From Bacillus sp. FJAT-18017 (GTDB taxonomy: Bacteria; Bacillota; Bacilli; Bacillales; Cytobacillaceae), in assembly GCF_001278805.1 (NCBI RefSeq), contig NZ_CP012602.1:5088501-5152500 (forward strand): a DNA stretch of 64,000 bases, in the 5' to 3' direction. The notes under the pieces are model-generated. The model was not told the DNA's origin and did no database searches. It was given only the letters and a program-made list of their open reading frames with translations. Of this stretch, positions 43,937 through 56,107 are shown one piece after another. Numbering within the stretch: the stretch's first letter is position 1; the number at the start of each line of letters is the position of its first letter. A program made the translations under genes and the position numbers.

Positions 43937-45376
43937 TTAAAGCGCCGGCCGCTGTTTATGATAGTTGGTTGCCTGTTCAAAAGCATACGCGGCCCGATAA
44001 ATCGTTGCTTCATCAAAATGCTTGCCGATTATCTGCAAACCAAGTGGAAGCCCATTACTAAACCCGCACGGCACCGAAATTGCTGGTACCCCTGCTAGAT
44101 TGACTGGTATAGTCAGGATATCATTCGCATACATTGTCAGCGGGTCATCAATAATCTCGCCAATTTTAAAAGCTGGAGTAGGAGTGGTTGGCCCGACTAT
44201 CAGGTCATACTTTTGGAATACATCCTCAAAGTCCTTTTTAATCAAAGTCCGAACTTTTTGCGCCTTTTTGTAGTACGCATCATAGTAACCCGAGCTTAAT
44301 GCAAAAGTCCCAAGCATAATGCGGCGTTTTACCTCGTCACCAAAGCCTTCTGAACGTGTCTTTTTGTACATGCTGAGCAGGTCTTCGGCGTGTTCGGTGC
44401 GATGTCCGTATCGTACCCCATCAAAACGCGCAAGATTAGCCGATGCTTCTGAAGAAGATAAAATATAGTAGGCCGCTAAAGCATACTTCGAATGAGGCAG
44501 GGATACTTCTTCAATGATAGCCCCTTGTCCCTCAAGTACATTTAACGCCGCCTTGATCGAGTTTTTCACTTCTTCTTGGACACCTTCGCCCAAGTACTCT
44601 TTTGGAATCCCAATTTTCATTCCTTTTATATCGCCCGTTAACCCATTTGTGAAATCCGGAACCTCCATGTTTGCAGATGTTGAGTCCATTGGGTCAATTC
44701 CGCAAATTGCATTCAGGAGATACGCATTGTCCTTCACGTTCCTTGTAATTGGGCCGATTTGATCAAGTGATGACGCGAAAGCAACAAGGCCATAGCGCGA
44801 TACGCGGCCATATGTAGGTTTCATCCCGACAACTCCACAAAAAGAAGCCGGCTGTCGAATAGATCCGCCTGTATCGGAGCCAAGCGAAAACAACACTTCC
44901 CCCGCAGCAACCGATGCCGCAGAACCGCCAGAGGATCCGCCGGGTACCCTTTCCAGGTCCCATGGGTTCCGAGTCTTTTGATAAGCAGAGTTTTCGTTTG
45001 ACGATCCCATTGCAAATTCATCCATATTGAGTTTGCCAATTGTAATCGTTCCTGCAGCATCAAGCTTTTCCATGACAGTCGCATTGTATATAGGGTCAAA
45101 GTTGCCAAGTATCTTACTTGAGCATGTTGTTTTAAGTCCCTTAGTGACAATGTTGTCCTTTATGCCAATCGGCATTCCAGATAGAATTTCATTAGCAGTT
45201 TGTTGCTTTTGTGCCTTGGCACGGGCACCATTCTCATCGAGTGTCAGAAAGGCCTGAACCTTCCCATCTACCTCGGCAATCCGCTTATAAGACTCCTCAA
45301 CAAGATCCAAGGAGGATAGTTCCTTTTTCTGCAATAACTCCCTTAAATCCTCGAGAGTATGATCAAATAAACTCAC
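43937..45376 (-). CDS. gatA: Asp-tRNA(Asn)/Glu-tRNA(Gln) amidotransferase subunit A
   Basis: This 479-residue amidase subunit releases ammonia from glutamine for the transamidation by GatB. The amidase signature [16 protein letters not shown] is at about 145-159. The catalytic triad is Lys73 (GIKDN), Ser148 (GGSSGG) and Ser172 (TGGSIRQP). The start is GTG with AAGGAGG 7 bases upstream. It follows gatC by 12 bases and precedes gatB by 13. Confidence 0.95.
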   Translation of the reverse strand: MSLFDHTLEDLRELLQKKELSSLDLVEESYKRIAEVDGKVQAFLTLDENGARAKAQKQQTANEILSGMPIGIKDNIVTKGLKTTCSSKILGNFDPIYNATVMEKLDAAGTITIGKLNMDEFAMGSSNENSAYQKTRNPWDLERVPGGSSGGSAASVAAGEVLFSLGSDTGGSIRQPASFCGVVGMKPTYGRVSRYGLVAFASSLDQIGPITRNVKDNAYLLNAICGIDPMDSTSANMEVPDFTNGLTGDIKGMKIGIPKEYLGEGVQEEVKNSIKAALNVLEGQGAIIEEVSLPHSKYALAAYYILSSSEASANLARFDGVRYGHRTEHAEDLLSMYKKTRSEGFGDEVKRRIMLGTFALSSGYYDAYYKKAQKVRTLIKKDFEDVFQKYDLIVGPTTPTPAFKIGEIIDDPLTMYANDILTIPVNLAGVPAISVPCGFSNGLPLGLQIIGKHFDEATIYRAAYAFEQATNYHKQRPAL

Positions 45377-45388
45377 AAACGTTCCTCC

Positions 45389-45682
45389 TTATTCCTCTAA
45401 AATTGACGGTACCCGAAAGTAACCATCCTGCTGGTCTGGTGCATTCTTCAAGACCTGTTCCCGAGGAAGGCCTTGTCTAGCTTTATCGTCTCTTAAAACA
45501 TTGGTCATCGGAAGCACATGAGACGTTGGCTCAACGCCTTCCGTATCCAGTTCATTCAACTGTTCGGCAAAAGTAATAATTGCATCCAGCTGGTGGGCAA
45601 ATTTTTCCGCTTCCTCACTGGTAATATCAAGCCGGGCAAGGTTCGCCACATGCCGGACCTGATCAAGTGAAATTCTCGACAT
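45389..45682 (-). CDS. gatC: Asp-tRNA(Asn)/Glu-tRNA(Gln) amidotransferase subunit C
   Basis: This 97-residue protein wraps around GatA and GatB to stabilise the complex. [20 protein letters not shown] at the N-terminus and DALRDD-like [20 protein letters not shown] near the C-terminus are family hallmarks. The ATG at 45682 with GGAGG 7 bases upstream is chosen over an ATG two codons earlier. Confidence 0.93.
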   Translation of the reverse strand: MSRISLDQVRHVANLARLDITSEEAEKFAHQLDAIITFAEQLNELDTEGVEPTSHVLPMTNVLRDDKARQGLPREQVLKNAPDQQDGYFRVPSILEE

Positions 45683-45688
45683 CCTCAT

Positions 45689-46015
45689 TCCTCCCGTTCA
45701 ATCATAATACTATTGATAATAACAGAAACTTCAGTAGGATTAAAATGGGGAGTAGTAAGATTTCTCTTTGTAAAATAATCCTATATCTAGAAGTAACCAT
45801 TTATCTGAAAAAATAGCCCCTTTTTAGTGGCTTTATTTGTGGAATCGAGCTACATTATACAGCTATGGCATGAGCATTTGTAGCTAGAGCAACTAAGCCT
45901 TATGTCTGCGGGTTAGACATTAGCTGGCCTCTTTCTTTTATAAATAAATCTCGTTCTCGGAAAGCTTAATTAATCCCATATAGCTTAAATAAGGATATTT
46001 ATTCTTTTAAAATAA
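45689..46015. other. Noncoding stretch between gatC and the VanW gene
   Basis: This AT-rich stretch should hold the gatCAB promoter, but I could not choose one with confidence. No gene, riboswitch or repeat was recognised. Confidence 0.4.
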
Positions 46016-46043
46016 ATAAGAGCACCCGCACATGGAGCGGGTA
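46016..46043 (-). terminator. Terminator of the VanW gene
   Basis: ACCCGC (46024-46029) pairs with GCGGGT (46036-46041), extended by AGC/ACC partial pairs, and on the minus strand is followed by TGCTCTTATTTATTTT. Confidence 0.65.
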
Positions 46044-46047
46044 CCCT

Positions 46048-46869
46048 TTACTCTGCCTTTTGTTCCAGCTGAGGCTCATACATCATTATAGCATTATTTT
46101 CAGTAATAAATTCTTCGCTGACAAGCTTATGCTGGCGGTTGTACGCTTTACGCCAGAGCTCATTATGCCGTATATAGCCACCCCAAAAGGCTCGGGTAAT
46201 GCTATGGTCTTTTTCATAAATATGATACGCATGGACTTGAGGCTCCACGCAGCGCCACTCACCCACAAGATGGGTATCAGTCATTCGGACATGTAGCTGG
46301 TAAGGCACATCCGTTTCATTTTTAATCCGTAAATCACGGTCATTATATGAACAGGTTGCTCCGCTCCCAAATGGCTGTGTACGGTTAGAATCCGGAAACA
46401 CATCGAAACTATGGCGATGGCGTTCTGTCACCGACAAAGGTGTGTGGAGTGCCATCCAGTATATTAAATTAGAAAGCTGGCATAACCCACCACCAGTGTC
46501 CTTCAAATAGCGTCCATAATGGAGGACCATTCCGTCGACATACCCTTTTCTTTTAGTAGGATTGCCTATCAACTTCCAATAGGAAAACGTCTCACCGGGC
46601 TTAATAATAATCCCATTTACCTTCTCTACCGCAAGCTTGAGATTCTTTATTTTATTTTGCTGGCACGTTATATCCACACCCTGTAATTCTCGCATCAAAG
46701 GGGTTTGATGTCCGAAGGCCGAGTAGGGCAGAAGAACCCTGTCTCGTTCTTTCGCATATATATTCCCATCTATCAACCATTCAAAATATCGTTTCCATGT
46801 ATAAAATGTCTTACCAAGCTTGATCCTTAACTCAGAACGCTCTTTTGGCCGTATTTCAGCCATGTTCAT
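46048..46869 (-). CDS. VanW-family protein
   Basis: This 273-residue protein has the VanW core GIIIKPGETFSYWKLIGNPT, then GGGLCQLSNLIYWMALHTPL and the histidine-rich RHRHSFDVFPDSNRT. The VanW name comes from glycopeptide-resistance clusters, but its role is unknown, and chromosomal copies such as this do not imply vancomycin resistance. There is no signal peptide. The start has AAGGGG upstream. No van genes are adjacent. Confidence 0.85.
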   Translation of the reverse strand: MNMAEIRPKERSELRIKLGKTFYTWKRYFEWLIDGNIYAKERDRVLLPYSAFGHQTPLMRELQGVDITCQQNKIKNLKLAVEKVNGIIIKPGETFSYWKLIGNPTKRKGYVDGMVLHYGRYLKDTGGGLCQLSNLIYWMALHTPLSVTERHRHSFDVFPDSNRTQPFGSGATCSYNDRDLRIKNETDVPYQLHVRMTDTHLVGEWRCVEPQVHAYHIYEKDHSITRAFWGGYIRHNELWRKAYNRQHKLVSEEFITENNAIMMYEPQLEQKAE

Positions 46870-47031
46870 TTGTTTTGGCCCCTTTTCTTCAAATCTTTTA
46901 AACCATATACTAATCTCTTTTATCTAAAAAAGAAAGGGGGTTTTCTGAGCAATTTAATCCAAAACCTGCCAAAATTGTGAAATACGAATTCGACCGCCTT
47001 AGGACCCCACAAGTCATTACAGCTTAAAGCG

Positions 47032-47060
47032 AAAAAAAGAACCCCGATTATTCGAGGTCC
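47032..47060 (-). terminator. Terminator of the YueI-family gene
   Basis: An 8-bp stem (minus GGACCTCG with CGGGGTTC, including G-U pairs) is followed by a run of seven T. Confidence 0.75.
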
Positions 47061-47064
47061 AGAT

Positions 47065-47508
47065 TTATTTTCGTACCCAGCCAAACACCTTTCCAAAAAA
47101 ACCCTTCTTCGCTTGAGGCTTTATTTCTTCCTGAACTACATTGGCTTTCACGTAAATTTCTTCCTTATCTACTGCATACGGGCAAGCTAACACCAATCCA
47201 AGATCTGAATCGTGTTCTTTGTTGGTTACAATTGTATACTCGATATTATTTTCCCTGGCCATTTTCAGGTATTTGGAAAAATCCTCATAAGAGAGAGTAC
47301 CGTTCATGTATAAATGGGCGTCCTGGAATTCCTTCATTAACTGTTCCACCTGGACGTATGTTCCTTCAGCAAGTACTTGGCCCTTTTTTAGCGCAATGAG
47401 CACACGCTCCCTGATTGTTCCCAGGAATTTACGCCGTTCCTCGGGCTTCAGCTGCTTTTGCCCATGAATCCCCTGCTGCAGAACATCCTCCACCGTTGGC
47501 TTCCCCAT
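47065..47508 (-). CDS. YueI-family (DUF1694) protein
   Basis: This 147-residue cytosolic protein has the family pattern: VEDVLQQGIHGQKQLKPEER, FLGTIRERVLIALKKGQV and later DLGLVLACPYAVDKEEIYVK. It resembles B. subtilis YueI; the function is unknown. The YueI genes of B. subtilis lie near pncA/pncB (yueJK), whereas here about 10 kb separates them. The gene appears monocistronic. Confidence 0.8.
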   Translation of the reverse strand: MGKPTVEDVLQQGIHGQKQLKPEERRKFLGTIRERVLIALKKGQVLAEGTYVQVEQLMKEFQDAHLYMNGTLSYEDFSKYLKMARENNIEYTIVTNKEHDSDLGLVLACPYAVDKEEIYVKANVVQEEIKPQAKKGFFGKVFGWVRK

Positions 47509-47624
47509 CGCTTCACCCCGTCTCCTGTTTCTTATTATGTATGATTATTCCCAAAAAACCGTGCAACTTCCCTTCATACTAGTAAAAAAACTGAACTCTT
47601 GCCAGCTTTTTAATCTTGAGGAAA

Positions 47625-47650
47625 CAAAAAGCAGCCCCCTGGGGGACTGC
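47625..47650 (-). terminator. Terminator of aceA
   Basis: GCAGCCCCCT and GGGGGACTGC form a near-perfect stem and are followed on the minus strand by TTTTTG. Confidence 0.85.
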
Positions 47651-47657
47651 CTATCAA

Positions 47658-48941
47658 TTATTTAGCAGGCGTGAATTGTTCCGCTTCCGTAGAACCCTTG
47701 AGGGCAACTGTTGAGGATGTGCCGCCGGAAATAACCATTGCCACCTCATCAAAGTATCCCGTACCTACCTCACGCTGATGCCTTGTCGCGGTATAACCAT
47801 GTTGTTCGCTTGCAAACTCTGCCTGCTGCAACTCAGAGTAGGCTGCCATTCCGCGTTCCTTGTATCCGCGAGCAAGCTCAAACATGCTGTGGTTAAGGGC
47901 GTGGAAGCCTGCTAATGTCACGAACTGGAACTTGTAGCCCATATTGCCGAGCTCAACCTGGAACTTTTCTATTGTCTCCTGATTAAGCTTCTTCTTCCAG
48001 TTAAAAGAAGGTGAACAGTTATATGCGAGCAGCTTGCCTGGGTATTTTTCATGAATCGCTTCAGCAAAAAGCCTGGCTTCCTCAAGATTCGGCTCTGAAG
48101 TCTCACACCAGACAAGGTCAGCATAAGGAGCATACGCCAGCCCTCTTGCAATTGCCTGATCAAGGCCGGATTTTGTTTTGAAAAATCCTTCAGGTGTTCG
48201 TTCACCAGTCAGGAATTCGTGATCATATGGATCAATGTCACTTGTAATCAAGTCAGCAGCATTGGCATCTGTGCGTGCGACAATAACAGTTGGAACACCC
48301 ATTACATCAGCTGCCAGCCTGGCTGCAATCAGATTTTTAACCGCAGTCTGAGTTGGCAGGAGAACCTTTCCACCCAAATGCCCGCATTTTTTTTCAGAAG
48401 AAAGCTGATCCTCAAAGTGAACACCCGCCGCACCCGCTTCAATCATGCCCTTCATCAGCTCAAAAACATTCAGCTGGCCGCCAAAGCCTGCTTCGGCATC
48501 GGCCACAATCGGCACAAACCAATCTGTCGAAGTATCTCCTTCACTGTAGTGAATTTGATCAGCACGCTGAAGCGCCTGGTTGATACGCTTGACGACGCTT
48601 GGCACGCTATTTGCAGGATAGAGGCTTTGATCAGGATACATATGGCCTGAAAGGTTTGCATCAGCCGCTACCTGCCATCCGCTTAAGTATATTGCCTTCA
48701 GGCCTGCTTTGACCTGCTGGATGGCCTGGTTCCCAGTCAAAGCGCCCAAGGCGTTAATATAATCCTCTTCCTGAAGAAGGTTCCAAAGCTTTTCAGCTCC
48801 CCTTCTTGCAAGTGTATGTTCAATGTCAAGCGACCCCCGCAGCTTAACAACATCTTGTGCAGTGTAAGTTCTCTCCACTCCGTTCCAGCGGCTGTTCAGC
48901 TGCCAGCTTTCCTCCAATTGCTTTACACGTGAATTGTTCAT
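47658..48941 (-). CDS. aceA: Isocitrate lyase
   Basis: This enzyme of about 427 residues splits isocitrate into glyoxylate and succinate in the glyoxylate shunt, needed for growth on acetate or fatty acids. It has the active-site signature KKCGHLGGK with the catalytic Cys at about residue 186, the Mg site [10 protein letters not shown] and [12 protein letters not shown] near the C-terminus. The ATG at 48941 has GGAGG 9 bases upstream. Malate synthase is not next to it, although the pair is often adjacent in bacilli. No convincing catabolite-response element was found. Confidence 0.95.
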   Translation of the reverse strand: MNNSRVKQLEESWQLNSRWNGVERTYTAQDVVKLRGSLDIEHTLARRGAEKLWNLLQEEDYINALGALTGNQAIQQVKAGLKAIYLSGWQVAADANLSGHMYPDQSLYPANSVPSVVKRINQALQRADQIHYSEGDTSTDWFVPIVADAEAGFGGQLNVFELMKGMIEAGAAGVHFEDQLSSEKKCGHLGGKVLLPTQTAVKNLIAARLAADVMGVPTVIVARTDANAADLITSDIDPYDHEFLTGERTPEGFFKTKSGLDQAIARGLAYAPYADLVWCETSEPNLEEARLFAEAIHEKYPGKLLAYNCSPSFNWKKKLNQETIEKFQVELGNMGYKFQFVTLAGFHALNHSMFELARGYKERGMAAYSELQQAEFASEQHGYTATRHQREVGTGYFDEVAMVISGGTSSTVALKGSTEAEQFTPAK

Positions 48942-49083
48942 CTCCAAAATCCTCCTTAAATTTTCTGTTATAATACAACTTTATTAAACTATTAGTATTA
49001 TATAACACGACTTTCAAAAAGGAAACTATTTTAAGTATAAAATTTTCACTTTTTTACCAAAATCCTGAAAAGTAGGACTAAAG

Positions 49084-49119
49084 AAATAAAAAGTACCCAG
49101 GTCATAAAACCCTGGGTAC
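49084..49119 (-). terminator. Terminator of the pcrB-pcrA-ligA-camS operon
   Basis: A perfect 9-bp stem GTACCCAGG/CCTGGGTAC with a 9-nt loop is followed on the minus strand by TTTTTATTTC. Confidence 0.9.
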
Positions 49120-49127
49120 AAACATGT

Positions 49128-50297
49128 TTATTCATAGATATGGACAAATGGTTCTTTCTGGTCTGCCTTTTTTACAATTAATGCCTCTGGACCATTTACC
49201 GAATTGATATCGACCGATACTGAAATGTATTCTGGGAAGTATTCCATGATAAGCCCGGTTACATACTGGGTAAAACCGATTGCCTCTGCCTTCCCATAAA
49301 ACTGAATTGGGATTGATATACTTAATTCTTGGAGTTCATCCTCAAGATAATGGGCTTTACCTACAACACCATTATAATTCGGAAAATACTTCTCAACATC
49401 CATCTTAAAGTTTTCAAATGCAACAACGTCTTCACGATGTTTTTCTTTTGCCTCATCATCTGTCGGGAATAAGTAGTATTTTTCATTTACTTTTTCCCAG
49501 TCGCTAATGGAGTTTCCCTGTTTTACGGTTGTGTATGCAAAAAAATTACCCGGCACTACAGAATCACTGCTCGCTTGTTCAAAGAGGGCAATTGTAATTG
49601 GAATATTCTTTAATTGGTTCATTGAGCGGAGCCTTTTAAGAACTTCCTGAGCGATTTTCTTGCCTTCCCGCTCCATATCAGCCCTCTTTATATTCACATC
49701 AAAAACATCGCCATACTGCTCTTTTTGATAATAATGAACCGAGTTAAGGGCAAGGCCAATCGTTACCCCAGCCAGCTTCATTTTGTCGTCCTCACCCTTG
49801 ATCAAGTAATTATGTTCAAGGATATGAGCGAGGTAAATCGGCGCTTTTTCATTTCGAGCCTCTATGGAACCTGTACCTGGGTCAACCGGATTTAAGCCAA
49901 GATTTTCTTCTTCTTTTAACTTCAACTCAGCTAGCTGCTTTTTTGTATATTTCCTTGCGAGCCAGGACTGAACTGTTTTCTTCTTCAATTGCTGCCCTTC
50001 GCGAAACACATACGTATCAGGGTCGAATGTGTTTTGGGCAATCCGCATCAAGCCCATTTCAAATTCATTGATATCATATCGGGTGTTAAGATTATTTACT
50101 GTCAAACCTCTTGCTTCACTTGGTTCAAAAGGAAGCAGCGTCCTATAAAACTTATCTGATATTTGGTATTTCGGAATAATCGCATTTTCCTTGGATTTAG
50201 TCGAATTGTCTATGACTTCCTCCTGCTTATCAAAGTTCGGGGCACAGGCCCCAAGCAGAAGGGCCAGGGATATAAGCGCGACTGATAGCTTTCTCAC
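49128..50297 (-). CDS. camS: CamS-family lipoprotein (sex pheromone precursor-like)
   Basis: This 389-residue lipoprotein has a signal peptide ending in LLLGAC, with Cys18 the lipidated residue. The CamS domain follows, including FYRTLLPFEPSEARG, DTYVFREGQQLKKKTV and LEDELQELSISIPIQFYGK. In enterococci and staphylococci the cleaved signal peptide acts as a sex pheromone; in bacilli (YerH) the role is unknown. The start is GTG with GAGGTG 8 bases upstream. It is the last gene of the operon, 14 bases after ligA, as in B. subtilis. Confidence 0.92.
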   Translation of the reverse strand: MRKLSVALISLALLLGACAPNFDKQEEVIDNSTKSKENAIIPKYQISDKFYRTLLPFEPSEARGLTVNNLNTRYDINEFEMGLMRIAQNTFDPDTYVFREGQQLKKKTVQSWLARKYTKKQLAELKLKEEENLGLNPVDPGTGSIEARNEKAPIYLAHILEHNYLIKGEDDKMKLAGVTIGLALNSVHYYQKEQYGDVFDVNIKRADMEREGKKIAQEVLKRLRSMNQLKNIPITIALFEQASSDSVVPGNFFAYTTVKQGNSISDWEKVNEKYYLFPTDDEAKEKHREDVVAFENFKMDVEKYFPNYNGVVGKAHYLEDELQELSISIPIQFYGKAEAIGFTQYVTGLIMEYFPEYISVSVDINSVNGPEALIVKKADQKEPFVHIYE

Positions 50298-50311
50298 GTT
50301 TCCTGCACCTC

Positions 50312-52318
<2,007 letters not shown>

Positions 52319-52343
52319 TCAATCCCTCGTTTCGCAGAAATTG

Positions 52344-54611
52344 TTACAGTTTCTTAATCGGGGCGAATTTAGCTAATAGCCTCTTGATACCAACCGGGCT
52401 AGGGAAGGCAATATCAAGCTCCATGCCATCTCCCTCGCCTTTTACTCCAACGACCGTACCAATTCCCCATTTTCCATGTTCAGCCTTGTCACCGGCCCCC
52501 CAGGCAAGCCCTTCACCACCGGTTGCAGCTGGCCGTGAAACTGGTTTCCTAATAACGGGCTGTGCAGGCTGGCTTTGCCGCGCAGGCTGCCATCTGCCGG
52601 AATCGGAATACCCAATGCGGCCCCTGTCGTTCCCGAATGGGCTAGAACCAAATTGCCTTTCAGCAGGTTCCACCACTTCTAGCAGTTCTGATGGGATTTC
52701 TTTAATAAATCTCGAGGAAGGATTCATGTTGGTCCGTCCAAATAGCGTCCTCATTTGGGCGTTTGTGAGATACAGGATCTTTTCAGCCCTTGTTATCCCA
52801 ACATAGGCAAGCCTGCGTTCTTCTTCCATTTCTCCTTCATCCATCAACGAGCGGCTGTGAGGGAATACACCTTCCTCAAGCCCAATTAGGAAAACAACTG
52901 GAAACTCCAACCCTTTGGCAGAGTGGAGAGTCATTAAGGTGACCTTCTCTGTCTTTTCCTGCCCTTCTTCCATTGAATCAATATCGGCTACCAGCGCCAA
53001 ATCTGTCAAGAAAGAGACAAGGGTCTTGTCTTCACTTGTTTCCTCAAAATTCTTTGTAACCGACAGCAATTCTTCAAGGTTCTCAAGCCGGCTTTGAGCC
53101 TCAATCGACTTTTCAGCTTGAAGCATCTCCCTGTAGCCTGATTTATCAAGCAAGTCCTCAACAATTTCAGTAACAGACAGGAATTCCTGCATCCGGTTGT
53201 AGTTGCCAATCAAATCACGGAAACCAGCTGCTGCTTTAACAGCTTTAGGACTAAGCCCAATCAACTCGACAGATTCCAGTGCCTGGTATAGTGTCAAATC
53301 ATGCAGCGCAGCAAAATCAATTATTTTGTCCACAGACGTGGCTCCAAGTGCGCGTTTCGGAACATTGATTACCCGGAGAAGGCTGATATCATCATCAGGG
53401 TTTGATATAAGCCTTAAGTAGGCAAGGATGTCCTTGATTTCCTTCCGATCATAGAACTTAATGCCTCCAACGATGTGGTAATCAATGATCGATTTAAGTA
53501 AAACTTCCTCCATTACCCGTGATTGAGCGTTCGTTCTGTATAAAATCGCAATATCAGAGGCGCTGTAGTCCCCCGATTCAGTAAGCTCTTTAATTTTTCC
53601 GGCGACGAACTGAGCTTCTCCCTGTTCACTGTCCGCTCTGTAATAGACGAGCTTATTTCCTTCAGGATTCTCTGTCCACAAATTCTTAGGTTTTCGGTTT
53701 AGATTCTTTGCAATCACTTCATTTGCCGCGAGAAGAATTCGCTTAGTGGAGCGGTAATTTTGTTCCAATAAAATCACTCTTGCATTAGGATAGTCTTTTT
53801 CAAAAGAAAGTATATTGGCAATATCAGCTCCGCGCCATTTATAGATGGACTGATCGGAATCACCGACAACACATAAATTCTTGAACCGTGCCGCAAGCTT
53901 TTTAACGAGCGTATACTGCGCCCGGTTTGTATCCTGGTACTCATCCACATGGATGTACTGGAATTTTCGCTGGTATCTCTCTAAAACATCCGGCACCTGG
54001 TCAAATAGCTTGATCGTCATCATAATCAAGTCGTCAAAGTCCAAAGCCTGGTTCTTGCGCAGCTTCTTCTGATATTCCTTATACACGGCAGCAATCTGCC
54101 TCTGGAAATAATCACCGGCCATATTTTCATATTCCTCTGGGCCTGTCAGTTCGTTTTTTGAAGAAGATATGGCACCAAGGATAGCTCGTGGATCAAACTT
54201 TTTCGGATCAAGATTCTGCTCTTTGAGAATTCCCTTAATTACCGATTGCTGGTCAGTAGTATCAAGTATTGTAAAGTTCCGGTTGAAACCAATCCTGTCA
54301 ATATCGCGCCGTAAAATCCGCACACACATCGAGTGAAATGTCGAAATCCAGACTTCTTCCGCTACACCGCCCATCATTCTTGCAACACGTTCCTTCATTT
54401 CACGGGCAGCTTTATTTGTAAATGTGATTGCCAGAATGTTATAGGGATTGACCTCCTTTTCCAGCATCAAATACCCGATTCGATGCGTCAGAACCCGGGT
54501 CTTTCCACTTCCTGCCCCTGCCATAATTAATAGGGGGCCATCTGTTGCCTTAACAGCTTCCTGTTGCTGGGGGTTAAGCCCGCCAAGCAGTTTATCCTTA
54601 AGATATTGCAT
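52344..54611 (-). CDS. pcrA: ATP-dependent DNA helicase PcrA
   Basis: This protein of about 755 residues is a superfamily-1 helicase for repair, plasmid replication and removal of stalled RNA polymerase. It has Walker A AGAGSGKT (31-38), motif Ia [10 protein letters not shown], Walker [24 protein letters not shown] and motif [10 protein letters not shown]. The C-terminal Tudor-like domain ([15 protein letters not shown]) binds RNA polymerase. The ATG at 54611 has GGTGG 7 bases upstream. A LexA-like box lies 18 bases before it, so SOS induction is likely. Confidence 0.96.
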   Translation of the reverse strand: MQYLKDKLLGGLNPQQQEAVKATDGPLLIMAGAGSGKTRVLTHRIGYLMLEKEVNPYNILAITFTNKAAREMKERVARMMGGVAEEVWISTFHSMCVRILRRDIDRIGFNRNFTILDTTDQQSVIKGILKEQNLDPKKFDPRAILGAISSSKNELTGPEEYENMAGDYFQRQIAAVYKEYQKKLRKNQALDFDDLIMMTIKLFDQVPDVLERYQRKFQYIHVDEYQDTNRAQYTLVKKLAARFKNLCVVGDSDQSIYKWRGADIANILSFEKDYPNARVILLEQNYRSTKRILLAANEVIAKNLNRKPKNLWTENPEGNKLVYYRADSEQGEAQFVAGKIKELTESGDYSASDIAILYRTNAQSRVMEEVLLKSIIDYHIVGGIKFYDRKEIKDILAYLRLISNPDDDISLLRVINVPKRALGATSVDKIIDFAALHDLTLYQALESVELIGLSPKAVKAAAGFRDLIGNYNRMQEFLSVTEIVEDLLDKSGYREMLQAEKSIEAQSRLENLEELLSVTKNFEETSEDKTLVSFLTDLALVADIDSMEEGQEKTEKVTLMTLHSAKGLEFPVVFLIGLEEGVFPHSRSLMDEGEMEEERRLAYVGITRAEKILYLTNAQMRTLFGRTNMNPSSRFIKEIPSELLEVVEPAERQFGSSPFGNDRGRIGYSDSGRWQPARQSQPAQPVIRKPVSRPAATGGEGLAWGAGDKAEHGKWGIGTVVGVKGEGDGMELDIAFPSPVGIKRLLAKFAPIKKL

Positions 54612-54629
54612 CTCTACACCACCATAACA

Positions 54630-54641
54630 AAACATATGTTC
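54630..54641 (-). promoter_or_regulatory. LexA (SOS)-box-like site before pcrA
   Basis: On the minus strand GAACATATGTTT matches the Bacillus SOS box (GAAC-N4-GTTC) except for the last base. The flanking bases A and T differ from the preferred C and G. Confidence 0.5.
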
Positions 54642-54677
54642 TAATTTCATTTTAATCTATTTATGAACAATACGCAC

Positions 54678-55370
54678 TTATTTTCCAGAGCGAACTGCTT
54701 TTACAGTTTCAAGTGCCTGTTGCAAGTTTTCATATATGATATTGCCAACAACAATTACATCAGCATGCCTGGACATTTCTACTGCCTGCTCCTTTGTCCG
54801 GATTCCTCCTCCATAAAAAAGAATGGATTTCTCAAGACTTGTTTTCGCAGCAGACACTATTTCTGGGTCACCAAAGGCTCCACTATATTCAAGATAAACA
54901 ATTGGCATTCCAAACATCTTTTCCGCCATCATTGCATAGGCCTGTACATCCTCGACTGACAGAGTTGTATCTGCTTTTGTCAGTCTTGCTGCCTTGCAGT
55001 CTTCGTTAAGAATAATATACGCTTCCATGGCGAACTCGTCCCAATCCACCATATGCCCAAATTCCCTAACTGCCTCAAAATGAAGGCCATTGATCCACTT
55101 TGGGTCGCGGCTATTCAAAACAGACGGAACGAAGTAGAGATCAAACCCAGGCGAAACAGAATCAAGATTCGAAATCTCCAGGACACATGGAACGGTATAA
55201 CGGCGAACTCTTGCCATCAAGTCAAGTACCTTTTCAAGTGTGACTCCGTCCGTTCCCCCTATCATAACGGCATCCGTACCTGATTCACAAATTATTTCAA
55301 GGTCCTTATCAGATAGCTCCTTGGCCGGGTCAAGCTTGAATACATGGCGCCATTCGCGGTAATCGTACAT
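54678..55370 (-). CDS. pcrB: Heptaprenylglyceryl phosphate synthase PcrB
   Basis: This TIM-barrel enzyme of about 230 residues joins heptaprenyl diphosphate to glycerol-1-phosphate, making an archaeal-type ether lipid found in Bacillales. It has WRHVFKLDPAKEL, the phosphate site SGTDAVMIGGTDG, VVYLEYSGAFGD-like IVYLEYSGAFGDPEIV and GGGIRTKEQA. The ATG at 55370 has GGAGG 8 bases upstream; an ATG five codons earlier with GGAG is a second option. It is the first gene of the pcrB-pcrA-ligA-camS operon. Confidence 0.94.
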   Translation of the reverse strand: MYDYREWRHVFKLDPAKELSDKDLEIICESGTDAVMIGGTDGVTLEKVLDLMARVRRYTVPCVLEISNLDSVSPGFDLYFVPSVLNSRDPKWINGLHFEAVREFGHMVDWDEFAMEAYIILNEDCKAARLTKADTTLSVEDVQAYAMMAEKMFGMPIVYLEYSGAFGDPEIVSAAKTSLEKSILFYGGGIRTKEQAVEMSRHADVIVVGNIIYENLQQALETVKAVRSGK

Positions 55371-55568
55371 TGATGAATCCTCCATTCACTACTCCATTAG
55401 TCCATTATAGCATCTGGTAAAACGATACAAAAACAAAACGGGGAAAACAGATTTAGAAATGATAACCAACACAAAGAAGCACAAGCGAATCGATGTTGAC
55501 TTACCGTAATGAGAGGACCGAATTAAATTATACGCTCCTCGAAAATCCTCATTACTCTATCACGTAAT

Positions 55569-55651
55569 TTCGTGCAATGTACTTTCGGTGAAGCTTTCCT
55601 TATGCTACCGTTTTTCTTCGTGCGATGTTAATGCTACTGAAGCTTTCCTTG
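55569..55651. repeat. Degenerate direct duplication upstream of pcrB
   Basis: TTCGTGC-ATGT and TGAAGCTTTCCTT occur in the same order in two units (55569-55601 and 55617-55651), offset by about 48 bases. It may be an old local duplication. The remaining bases between pcrB and yerC (55386-55710) show no gene. Confidence 0.5.
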
Positions 55652-55710
55652 TGAAGCTAGACAGTTCTCAAAAGTAAGGATATACAATATACTTTCATAT
55701 ATTATGAACA

Positions 55711-55742
55711 AAAGAAAAACCGGCGCTTTTCTGCACCGGCTG
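55711..55742 (-). terminator. Terminator of yerB-yerC
   Basis: CCGGCGC (55720-55726) pairs with GCACCGG (55733-55739; one G-U on the minus strand) and is followed by TTTTTCTTTTG. Confidence 0.85.
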
Positions 55743-55751
55743 TCATTCCTA

Positions 55752-56066
55752 TTATTCTTCCGTTACTGTCCCGGCTGGCTCCTTAACCCGTTCAAGCACC
55801 ATTTCATACCCATCGTTTCCATAATTCAGGCAGCGCTTAACCCGAGAAATGGTTGCTGTGCTTGCTCCTGTCTCACTTTCTATCTTGTGGTAGGTCTTGC
55901 CTTCACGAAGCATTCTTGCCACCTCAAGCCGCTGAGCAAGCGACTGGATTTCATTGACTGTACATAAATCATCGAACAATCGATAGCATTCCTCAAGGTC
56001 TTCCAAAGAAAGGATTGCATTGAAAAGCTGGTCTAGTTCTTTTCCTCTTAATTTATTGATTTGCAT
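55752..56066 (-). CDS. yerC: YerC/TrpR-superfamily DNA-binding protein
   Basis: This helical protein of about 104 residues has a Trp-repressor-like helix-turn-helix: CTVNEIQSLAQRLEVARMLR, then GKTYHKIESETGASTATISR, and VKRCLNYGNDGYEMVL. It belongs to the YerC/YecD group. The regulated genes are unknown. The ATG at 56066 with AAGGGGTG upstream is chosen over a GTG three codons earlier. It follows yerB, and the two share the terminator at 55711-55742. Confidence 0.88.
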   Translation of the reverse strand: MQINKLRGKELDQLFNAILSLEDLEECYRLFDDLCTVNEIQSLAQRLEVARMLREGKTYHKIESETGASTATISRVKRCLNYGNDGYEMVLERVKEPAGTVTEE

Positions 56067-56107
56067 GGATTTCACCCCTTTTTAAACCTCTGTTATTGTT
56101 CTGGTTC

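Noticed and set aside
46048..46869. Vancomycin resistance
   Set aside because: A VanW-family protein alone, without vanH/A/X/S/R, does not indicate resistance.
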